From assembly GCA_900708905.1 (NCBI GenBank), contig CAADRB010000020.1:1072626-1136625 (forward strand): a stretch of 64,000 bases of DNA. Reading direction: 5' to 3'. Positions 30,001 to 42,000 of this stretch are shown one piece after another. The DNA is from Hymenolepis diminuta (taxonomy: Eukaryota; Platyhelminthes; Cestoda; Cyclophyllidea; Hymenolepididae). The first letter of the stretch is position 1. Each line of letters opens with the position of its first letter. A program made the translations under genes and the position numbers. The notes under the pieces were generated by a model, which did not search any database, was not told the DNA's origin, and saw only the letters and a list, made by a program, of their open reading frames with translations.

Positions 30001-33000
30001 ACATCCGAAGAGACTTGCGGTTTTTTTTATACTACCAAACGAATTTAATTTGATTTACGAAAATGCAGATTAGAGTTAGATCTCATTCTTGAAATACTCT
30101 CATGCGGCTCACTTGTATACTATACGGCAATAGTACGTAATGGTCCAGTATATTATAGAAATCTTGAAATTTCACACCTCTCTCTTTATAAAAAATGTAG
30201 TATACTGTACAACTGATATTCTTGATATAAAATTAGATCAAGAAGAATTGATATAATTCCTAATATTATTGGAATGGCAATTAATTCGACAGTATTCAAA
30301 TGGCTTCCTTATTTTTTTTCATCCGTTACGAGAGTTCAATGCATTCCACTACATTATTATTAATGTTATCTGTGGCACAACGAAAATCTTACCAATTTTA
30401 ATCATGGACAGGAACAAAAACAGCGCAATAAGCAGATAAGAAAGTTGGGCTATCGAAAGTCTTACTTTATTTCAATGTTGGATGAACTAATTTATTCAAG
30501 TGCCCACAAAAGTTTCATATTTGGTTCCTATTTTTCTTGAGTAAATCCACGTCTATGATATATAAACTAGTTGAATTGTTAAACTAATTGGTCATACCAC
30601 CTCGATTCATTTGTTCTTCTTACATACAAAATCAGGTAGATAAGATGAGCAATGATTTTTTAACAGTAGAGCTCATCTCCTTATAATTATGCAGTGGATT
30701 ATTTCCTCTCCATTTTTAGTCACGCCTCCGGAGCCTATTTACAAACCTCCTAAACTGCTATGGATCTCATTTAGAACACATAACAGCACCTAGAAGTCCT
30801 TCGGTGAGTCCCCTTTTATTGTATGATTATTATATACTTATTGTGAGGTGGGAGTAATTAAGAGTTAGCCATTTTCATTTCCAACACTCACTAACAAATA
30901 TCTCTTCCCCAGAATTCCTCCCGTCAAAAGGTAAGTTTGTTTAGACTGTCTCTTCCTCGCACTTCCCCTTTCTCCATTCTTTCTCTTCCTCCCTCTTTTT
31001 ATATTCTGTATTGGTTCAGACTTTAAATAATATTTATTTATTTTCTGCCTGTTTGATTAATTTTCTTCCAAACATGACTGCACCATGAAAATCGGAGAGA
31101 AATCGGTTTATTTTGACCTCTTGCCATCATACTGATTTTGCATATTATTATCACGATTTTATCCCCACTAACGTTGTTATTGAATTTATTTTCTTTTATT
31201 TCGTTGTTATTTTCAACATGGCTGTTGTTATTCGGTCAAATTAAATACCCATAATTATTGGTGATTACGCATTTCTTCAGTATCCTTGCTTATTCTATTC
31301 TATGTTGAACTTTTGCAGGAATTCACTCGGAGGAATGAACAGGATTAAGTAATAATCAAGCAATAAATATTCAATAAATATGAAATACCTGACTGCCTAC
31401 ACTTAATTTGTGATGATTTAAAAGTCTGTGGTTTACTCTTAATTACTTGTTTGTTTCCTTCATTCATACTCGATCATATTCATTGAGTTTTAGCATTGAT
31501 AAGTTGAGTATATCCTCTTGATTTATTGAGCCTAGGTAGCTGAACGGGAACATTACTAGGGGTTCTGGTTATTCTTGATGATACGCTGCTATTATAGATC
31601 CCAGTTTGTATAAGGAATATGCTATTTCCAATTTTCGTGAAATGGTATCTAGGCACGAAGAACAGTAAAACAGGATGAGGGTAGGGATCGGATTTAAATG
31701 GAGGATAGAACTCTTGGCAACAAAAGTATCCTACTTCGTTTTAAATTCTGGATTCATAGGATTTTCCGCTTTTTAATCAATGGGTATGGTTGGTTATATC
31801 TAAATCAAATTTCAAGATTAGACTCATTATATGTTTCTAAGTAATGGTTAGTGTGTCCGGTGTTTGGAGATGATTGAATAGTAGATTTGATTAAGAGGTC
31901 GATTATATTTTCTTCGAATATCTGTCTCTTCGGATAGCAAAGAGCATATAGCTGATGTTAGATAATAATGATAGATCTCGCTCAAGAAAAACTCTGTGGG
32001 AGTAAAGTGCTGTTAAACAATTATTTTTAATATAGAGTGCTCTAAGGCCTTTGAACGTGAAGCGCATTTCGTTATTCACTGAGTCCGCATACAAAAATCT
32101 CTAAGTATTATCATTTAACGTCCCGAAAAACTCCACTCTATCAGAGCATTTGTTTACCATTAACAAGATCTGTAGATTAAATTGATAATGTAAGGTGATG
32201 TTAAATCCTAATCCTCATAGACGAGAAGGAAAGGCACGCCCGTTTATCTCAATCTTTGCTGGCTATCTGTCAATAATCTGCGGTAAATAAATCCTCTAGG
32301 TCCATTCTTGTACTTTCCTCACAAGACGATTCAAGCATTATTGCAACTTATAACTTAGGATATCCAAGCGGCAACGAAATGGGGTTATTGTCATCCCAGG
32401 TTTTCAATTGGCGACTTAATACTGTGAATGCATTCCAATTACCAGTGGGAAGCTCTAATACTGTATACCATCAAACTCCAATCAGGTCCGAACCTATATG
32501 ATTTGTCATATTAGTTGTTATATTTTTTGTTTAATTGATCTGGGATAAAACTGAGTGAGTAGGTAGATAAGTTTCTTTACAGTGCCTCCTCTTTGAGTAC
32601 TCTAAATTTTTCGGATCTCCATTTCTGGTTATCGAAGAGTTTAATTCCGAATTAAAGTGGGAGTTGCATTTCCTTCGTTCATCATTCATTATAGATGCAG
32701 TGTGTTTCCTCATGTTTATTGTCAATAATCCATGGGCATACCATTTTGTTATTGCCCTTTTCCTGCACAGAGCTTAAAAAAGCTTCTGATTCGGTTTTTT
32801 TCATTTCAAGTAAATCCATATTTATCATGGTATGTATCTCAACAATAAACTTATTCTTACCTTACACAGAATAATGATGAAAGACAGCAAGTGCAGTTAG
32901 AAGGGGGTTTTATTGAAGAAGGGCATTGATTGACAATAAGAGAGATATGGACGGAGTCAATGAGTTATGAACCTGTCACAGTGACATGAGTGTGATGTTA

Positions 33001-36000
33001 GTCGAATCAGACTGCTTTCGTGATTGATAATGTCAAGTTAAACTGACTTTAAGTTATGGAAGGAAATACGTAAGGGATAGCTTAATTATCTAAGAGGCTA
33101 AAGGAATCTACCTCAGTTTCTACCCTTCCTCACTCCAGAACAAAATGGATGAGGAAGAGCTTTTATGATTGCAGAAGAAAAACTCGAAGGGATTGAGAGA
33201 GATGGAGGCGGTGTATATGAGAGCGGAATATAGCTGTCTGAAGTGGATACTGGTGTGTATGTTCATGGTGGTTTATATAGGGTGACAATGAACAAGTGGA
33301 TAAGGGTTGATGTTCTCAGCTCAATGCTGGAAATCAGGCCATGACGATTTATTAAATTGACTAGGCGCGGGAGCGTTCGTTGTTTTTTCGAAAACTTTGA
33401 GCACAAAGGAGAAAATTTTTATCTAATAGAAGCTTAATTAGAATGAAGATTAGGCGAATTGCTACAAAGTTTTACGAACACAGGGAATCTCAAATGCCGA
33501 AATGAAAACAGTGAACTAGAATTATCGCAATTTTAAATCAAATGGTAAAGGAATTCGTGTAGAATTGATTTAAAATTGGAATGAATAAGGACAGTTTAAG
33601 CAAGATGTGTTTAAAACCAAAACAAGCTTCACATTTCAATAGTATCATATCCAGAGATAGGCATTGTTTTCTTTGAAATATTAATTTATGATACACATGA
33701 GGCTTGATATATTTTCTCTCTCTCCCCCTATCTGCTATATCTTTTTCGATTCACTTGACGATTAGATTTCCCTTGTTGCTGGTTAATTTCTTCCTCCCTT
33801 TTCGGTTGTTGTGCGTGTGCGTGTGTGTATTATCCTGGTGCCTCTGTTGTATTCTAGCTGAGTTCATTAAATCCCCCTCCCCCCTTAGAACCATTTACTT
33901 GATACTTAGAATTTGCTTTATTAATGTCCTTCTTTTGGGTTCCTTTTTAGGTTATATTTAGTCAATCAACTGAAACCCTGGATCGTCAACTAAGTATGCA
34001 TTCGAGTAGCGAGACGACCTCAATCAACGATGCTAGCAATCCAGGTTAGTGAAATACCGACTCGTAACTCCTTTTATCTGTTGCTTAATATTCCCTAACA
34101 TGCTCACTCGTGTTATACAATATAAAGTATTTCTCCACCAACATGATAATGGGTGACCACTTATGTAATCTAGCCTGCTCACCATGGCCACGGTAGCTCA
34201 TATCAGTAAGCTGAGATGAGAATACTTGTAACTCAACGAAGGCTACTCTCCGTCATTATTTCCTTATTGAGAAAAGTATGTGAAGTATATTTAGCAGGGG
34301 ATGACTTCATTCCCAGGTACGAGCATGCAGGAACAGCAGCTAGAAAGCCCAGTGCCCGAGTTATAAACTTTGCTCACGAATTTTTAGTCTAGGGCTTCCG
34401 AAATTTTAGCTTTCCCTTAGACATAGCTGGATGTTTAAATTAAGCATCTATTCTGTTTAAAGGAAGTAATTGCTTATAGGCATCTTGTTACCCCTCGTCT
34501 AATCAGTTTTAGCCAATAAATTTTGGTTAAAACCTTCAACTACACGTGCGCCAAAAGCTGAACTCATGACCTCTTACTTTTTGAATATATACGTTAACCG
34601 TTACAAAATCAGCTCACACAGCTAGATATTTTGGAAATAAATTTCATGAGAATCCTAGTTGAGGCTGATTGTCTTGTTGTAATGCTTGAATTCCGTGTAT
34701 ATATTCGATTAGTCTTTATCGCATGCTTTCTTATTATTCCTTAATGAGACTGCGGCAGGATGAAGATTAGATATGGATGGATAGATGGAAAAGCACAGCT
34801 GATAAGTAGCAGAAGGCTACAAAGCCATAAGCAGGCGATTGTTGAGGATAGTGCTGGCTCACACGTTGTAGGTAGGAAATAGCTAGAGGTGTAAGAATTG
34901 GTTGGTTGGATCAGAAAGAATGAGCCTGGACTACAGAGGCTGCCCATTGGATTGTAGGGCATTATAGGTTTAGCGTTGGCAAAGATAGTCGGAATAGTTT
35001 TAAGACACAATGGAACATCTACGTGTGTAATTAAAACAGGGGAGAGTCGTGGTCTGCTGATAACTTAGATCTCTCTTGATGTTTTGAGAGTGTAGCCTGA
35101 ATAAATATGTATTATAGAATATCTTGCAGACAAGGCAAAGCGGAATGGGAGAGCATATAGATTTATAAGAGTAAAATTGGACCAAAAACATAAAAGAGTA
35201 AAGTGGTCTCTTCCGTTTCAAGCAGCATGGGATTGCAGCTGAGTATATCTCAAAAACTAACTTATTATTGGTTCAGTGTGCGCTCATGTTGTTCCGCGTA
35301 CTGGCAAATGCTCTGATATTGACCGGCGAGGTTGCTAGCTCAACCTACTTTCATTCTTCCTTAGCAAAGTGTTTAAAGGCTTACAATGGATAGAATAATG
35401 TGTACGTGACAATAAGGATCTTAGTTATTATCGTCAACTCAACATTACAGATTGAGGTGAGGTAATTAGTAAGCTCCCCCGAAAATGTCAACTCAACGAT
35501 AAATGATGTTGAATTCATAGAAATTTCGTTTGAAAATAAATTTTAATTGGTTTTACAGCTCCTAACCACTGGAGAAGTAAGTCAATTTCTTCCTATTATC
35601 GATTGGTAGTTATCCCAAATTTATTTGCTGACTTGATGATTTTACATATAATCGATTCATTGATGTTCGAAAATTCATTGAATGGGCATTTCATTAGGAT
35701 TACCTAGTCTGATTTTGGTATTCACGTTGTGAGAAGATACCACTCTGCTATCGTGGGAAAATTTTTTATATGAGCTACGTGTTGTCTACAGGTAAACAAC
35801 CGCCTCTTCTGGATTAGATGACCAAAATTTGAATTTGAACCGTAATTCCCTGGTACACCAGGAATAATGAAAAGAAAAAGAAATAGAGATTGAGGGAGTA
35901 GAAGCGAAGCGTGTCTGCACAGAGCCTCGAATAATTGAGATGTGATGCGCAGAATGAATATGGTTTTGTATTCTTTATTAGTTTGATTGACAATCGTTCG

Positions 36001-39000
36001 AATGTCATTATATAGTATTTATTAACAAGGGAACATGTGTTTTACCACTTGCAAAGTGGTCATTTGACATTATTAAACAGTTCATCATCTATCTCGGATA
36101 GATTACATTATCTGCTATGTTCCTCAGGCCAGTTCTGTCTGCTAGTGTTCTGTTTTTTCTGTTAGTACAGGCATACAAAAGGGGAAAAACGTTTAAACTT
36201 CCAAATTAGTTTTTCTGAGGCTTAATTGAGAATAGAATTGACTTTAGTCTTGTCTGTGCTTTCTTCGCTACACAGATGTTACTCATTCAGTGGTGACGAT
36301 TTCTCGTTTAATCGTATGATACTTGATACTTGAATTGAGGAAACGAATAGTCTATATCAATGCTGCTAACTGATAGCCGAGTTTGACTTCAGAATCACTT
36401 AGCTACCAGCTCCATTTGCAGGCAAATGGTATATTTTAAGAGGGAAAAAATGTCCGTTTGGGAGAGAGTAAATTTATATCTTAAAGGGGATTGAGATCAG
36501 CCAGTGAATTTAGTTTGGTTGATATAGCAAAATAGTAGAAAATAGACGTTTAATAAGAGATATCGCTGTTCCTTTGATGAGCGAAACGTTCACTAAGATC
36601 ATGTACTCTGGGTGAAAATCGAAAGTCCATTTTAACTGGACGAAAATTAATTACATGTTCTGCACCAATGAATTATGAATTTTTGTTCTCATTTGTGGCC
36701 ACCTCAGTTGCTAATCTACCTGTTTTGCCCTTTTTCTTAGATGATGGCAACTTTGATGATACAAGTAGTGCCGAGCGTGCTGCTGTGTTCCACGATTTGG
36801 ATACCTACTTGGATGCCCAACTGATGAACATTAACTTCCTCGATTTACCGGATCAAAATTGGGTAAGTGGTGTACATACAATTTTCTGCGAAACTCCCAG
36901 AGCAGAGTCCAGACATTTCACAACATCACTGGGAGAAAAATTGCATTATATTTCGTGTGGTTTGTCTTTGAAGTAATCCTGTTAGTGAGAGGAGCCCAAT
37001 CTCCTTATAAGCCTAAAGATCTTCCTAATGTCTAACGGAATTCAACAGTCTTTTCAAAATGAAAAGTCCAAGAACTAAGTAGAATCATATGTATATCGGA
37101 CAAATGTAAATGAAGAAGAGGAGAAAGGGCAAGGAATAGGAAAAGGAGATAAGGCTTCAATATCTAGAGCGAAATCAGATATGTTATCTAGTTATCCAGT
37201 TTTTGTATCTTTTGTGAGTCGTTATTTGGCTCTCGAAATAGCAAACCTATGAGTCATCCTGTGCGCTCTATATATTCTTCTCAAACCCTTGACCTCTTAC
37301 ATGGAGAAGCATCTATATACCAAGATTACTTAATTTATCAAATTTTCGATTCATCAGAACCAATATTGCGAGAACGATACTGAGTCTGTCTAAGCTAGCA
37401 CTCTTGTAGGTCGTTGTGATCTTCACCTTACAGCAGATTCGAGAGGTAAGATTGTGGCCTGCAAGATTTACTGATGAAAATCAGAAACTACGGAATAGTC
37501 GTTCGGTTAGTTATTTTAATACACATTTAAAACAGTTTACCTAGGGTTTACAGCATCTCAGGTCCACGCTATGTCTTATATTGGGTGGTCAAGATTCAGT
37601 TGAGTGTAAATCGTCTTCCGCCTTAAGTTCGGTGCTATTCGGAAATGTGACAGCTGGACAGATTATTCGAACTGGGAATATATAAACGAAATAACAGAGA
37701 TGGATTGAATGTCTAAATATTCTTCGTTTAATTAATGTGGAGATTTTAAAGCTCATCACTTAACAATTTTTTCATAAATAGACGAATTAGGGCATACTTT
37801 TCCTCTTGAAAAAAGAGCAGTGGAGTCGTTATATTTTCCCTTTCCTTTTTATAGGAGGATCAATCAAGATGTCCCAGATGGGGAGTACGAGGCCATTCCA
37901 TCACCTCACATACTGAATTCCACGATGAAGTCGATGATACTAATCAGCAACCCCAACAACAACAACAAGCAAAACACTTCCAAAATCCTGTGGACGATTT
38001 TGCCGCCGCCACCACCTCAGGTAATGTTTTGGCCACCATTCCATTCCAGCATGGTGGAGACGATGACCTAATGGCGGATGAGGACTTAGTGGTTAATAAT
38101 TTTGACGAGGATGGTCTAGACCCGACTGCTACTACTAACGGTGCTGATTTCTTATCCTACTCTGAACCTCGTCACATTCCTCTGCGTCGTCAATCGCAGT
38201 TATCTATTCAACTTTCTACTGCATCTTCTGTCAACTCTGCCTCGTTTGCTGCACCACCACCTCCACAGTCGAGATCTTGGCGATCGAGAGATGATAGCTC
38301 CCTGAAGTGGCTTCCTGATAATACCACTATCATTCCTCCTATTGAATCCTCTCGATGTTAGTTTTGTGGTTCTCTTCTGGCGCTTTCTTTAAACATCCTA
38401 TCTCACTCTTCTGTCCTGTGTCGATTAGATTCTAGGAAGCGTACTCTTTCAATGCAACCTCCGATAGTGTGCTCGCGACGACGTCGACAAGATTTAGCCG
38501 CACTGGGAGGTTCATTGGATTCTCTTCCCTCTCAACATCAAGCATCCATGTTTAAGCGTAACATCTCAGGCCCACAACAGCAGCAACCAGTCGTCAGGGG
38601 ATCTACGCAGAAGGTCACAACTCAACGCTCATCTTCCACAGTCTCCTCGGTGTCATCTGCTTCATTCAAGTCCAAAGAGATGCTCCATCAACAGCAGCAG
38701 CAACCTCCTGCCAAACCTCCTCGACGTAAACACAGACCGTCGAGACAGAGTCTTGAGCTGACGACCCTTGATGAACCCCCAGCTGTACCCCTGCGGCTCT
38801 CTAGTAGTAGTAATGCAATTCTGAAAACACCTGAAGCTTCAAAATCGCCTTTTAACGAACCACCTTTAATGCCTGTGAGTTATTATTAATATCATTATTA
38901 TTATTAATTTATTCGGAATAGTGTGTCCATCAAATACTGACCGATGGCTAAAATTGGAATTAACCCTGGGAGATGTTCTGTGTTAGTCGAAATTGAGTTA

Positions 39001-42000
39001 TTTATCCTGTCACTATATCGTCTGCTCTGACTTATCCAAGTGTAACCGCAATAAGACAGAGAGATGACTATATCTAAACCACTTTGTATGTGTAATTAAT
39101 GTCCGTCTTGATACAGAGTAAAGCTGAACGCTACATGAATCATATCATTCGATTCTCTGAGATTAAATACTTACCCTTATTGATCATGTATGTTTTCTTG
39201 ACAATGATAAGCGATCAAATCAAGACAACGACCACTAAATCTGCTTATTTATGAGGATAGTTTACAGTATGGTATTCTGACAAGTAGATAATAGGGAAAG
39301 GCATGGGAAGATTCTGTCCATGGTATTTGGGATTTTTTCTGCTTAGCTACTCTGCTGATTCTTTTTTGAAATATCTTTTAGTGACTCGCTCGAACCTAAT
39401 GAGGATGATACTCGGACATGTGACGTTTCAGTAACTCTTTTCCTTTTTTAAGGCGTCAAGCAACCGTAAATCTTGTTGATTGTTGTGCCTTAGGAACAGT
39501 AATTCCATCGATAATGCTAAAGCATTCACGTCTTTTCTACGGACATTCACATACAACTGCCGGTTTCGCATCACACTGTTTTTACTCGAATTCCCTTGAG
39601 ATGGGGATCCGCGCTTTAAGAGGCAGAAATTGACATTATTGGTTGCTTTAGCCATAGTAGTCCGGTCAATCCAAAAATCTATCTGTAGTCTTGATTAATT
39701 TTCCTTAACCGTAACTTTCTTTTTAGTTCTCCTGGGTATCTAATGCCCAAAAGACGTTTCAAGGCACGAGAGCTGGAGAAACTTTTCGTATCAGTCTCGT
39801 ATTGAGAGGTTTTCAAATAATGAATTAGATACTTCTTCTTTAGGAAATCTGATAATTTATTTAATCCTTTCATTTGTTTTCAATTTAGACACCCGCTGAG
39901 ACGGCTTGGATAGCGTGTCAATGTCAGTTGAAGATGCTTCAACAGACTTCCTCATCATCAGTAGGGGTCAATAAAGATGAAATGACAAGTGGTCAGCGAG
40001 ACAGATTGAGACTTCTGCTGGCGAGCTTGCGTAGCGTCTTCGCAGGAATGCTTCGACGAACCACGGAGGGAGCTGTAGAAATGGCCAACTCAGCCTTCTC
40101 ACGATGTCCTCCAAGCAGTGACCTCGATCCGGAAATCCGAATATCGCATCTAGGTAAGGTCGATGGTGATTCATTCTGGCTGGTATACATATTTTTGATC
40201 GTTGGTCACTCAGTAACAAATCGATCACTTTTAAATATTCTAATGGTTTATTTGGCTCCAATGGACTCGTTCAAACTGCTTTCTCAATTTTTGTTCGTAA
40301 AGTTGTTGTTGTTCCTAGATTGTCAGCTTTAAGATTTGGTTGCTTCTGCTAGTCCTACTCTTTATCTTGGACTTAGTGATCGCTTCAATTAAGGCAGTTA
40401 AACCAGGTGGTAAGATTAACGGGCTGATTTACTGGGGTATCGGTCAAGCCATCTCGTATGAATACTTAATGGGGAAATGAATGTAGAAACGACCCTGGCG
40501 TTATTCGCAATATCACAAAGAGACTAGTAGCTATTAAAGTCACTTCCCTAGCAGCAACCGTTTTTTCTTTGAGTAAGAAAGAAGTCTAACGCTTTTACGT
40601 CCAAGGTACCTCAATTGCAGTCTATTTCAATACGCAGCGTTAGTGAAAGGGAAAAAGAGACTAAAGATTTGTGGAAGAGCATAGTAACTCGTTACTATCT
40701 AGAGGAGACTAGCTGAGCCATCATCCTTCTAACATCTTTCGATCCTCATCATACATCAGGATGGAGAAATGATTTTTGAAGAGCTTTGCTGAGAGCAAAA
40801 ACAAAGCTCAAAAGGGGGGTGGAGGGATTGATGAGGCGATAGAGTCATGTATGAATACGAAGAGGCAGGCTGAATATGTATATGTGCAGGGCTGTTCATA
40901 TAAGGTAATTTGTTTGGTGACACAAGAAAGAGGATATAGGTTGTAATTGATAACAATGTGGGAAATCAGGCCTTAGAGATTGGTCGAGTATACGCTTCTA
41001 TATGACCACAACAGATTAACGACAGATAAGACGAGAAATCATATATTCAGCGATGAATTCTATAAGGGAAAAGTCGAAATAAACGAAATACTGTAATAAC
41101 TCTGGATTAATGGGAAAAAGGCGAGCCACAACAGACTCTTTACTAAGGAGGCTTCGTATCCAGTTGAAGACGGGCTTGCAAACAAAGAGTAAAGTATGAA
41201 TGATGCATAATGACTAGAGACACAACCTAAAAAGAAGTCAAAGCTTGTGAAAAGCGATAAAGTTTAGCCGAGTATATCAAAAGGCTTCAAAGTCGATAAG
41301 AATAGGATAGGGTGAATAATTGAAAAGAGACTGAGAGCCCCAACAGGCCATGCTAACCATTGCGCAACATATTTATTTACTTACACTTTTAAAACTATGT
41401 TCAACTATACCAGTTTCTACTTCATAATAATTTCTTTGCTTTTCGGGTATCGATCACTTGAATTCACTTGTCGATTTGCACTCGCACCTGCAAATGTAGG
41501 GCATTGTCCCCCCCTCCCCCCTCTTCCATACTTCCGGTTCGTAACATTGGATCACCGCTGTGCAAATGCGCTTTAACATCACGTTTCATATAACCGTTTG
41601 GTGAAATTCGGCAAAGCGCAGTTAGAGGTCACACTCAATGAACTGAATAGGTAATTAAGTGAGGCTAATAAGGGCGTGGGGTAGCAGAATTCGATTTCCT
41701 TACCAGGGAAGTTTCCTGATACCACCACTCCACCCATGATGAACTTTTAAAAATACATTCCTGAATGGGTTTGAGAGTTAATAAACACAATAATTGTTTA
41801 AATTTTGTTGAGCGGAATAATTATGTCAGTAAAAGATTAATTTACGAATAATACGTATACATTTTTTAAATGCAAATACACTAATTATTATAAGTGAAAT
41901 CTTGTTTTTATTTATATTGGACAAAAATATTGACCTGTGTTTTATTTTTTCTTTTACCTTTAGTCAAAATCGCAGAAATTATACACGATTTCCTTCCTTC

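Larger units (their letters stand above)
34045..36740 (+). other. Long fry intron(s) with repeats
   Basis: 2.7 kb between exons 31 and 32. Holds a SINE-like fragment (about 34530-34625), an R4 copy (about 35105-35380) and a candidate 18-nt microexon (35559-35576). Confidence 0.6.

Noticed and set aside
29939..30003. Functional tRNA gene on the minus strand
   Set aside because: The A box is good, but the B box is decayed, I could not form a convincing acceptor stem, and related degenerate copies exist, favouring a SINE.
32870..32890. 21-nt block NNDERQQ after a strong acceptor in the intron between fry exons 30 and 31
   Set aside because: Phase fits, but the only donor is GTGCAG, which is poor at +4 to +6, and vertebrate FRY has nothing here.
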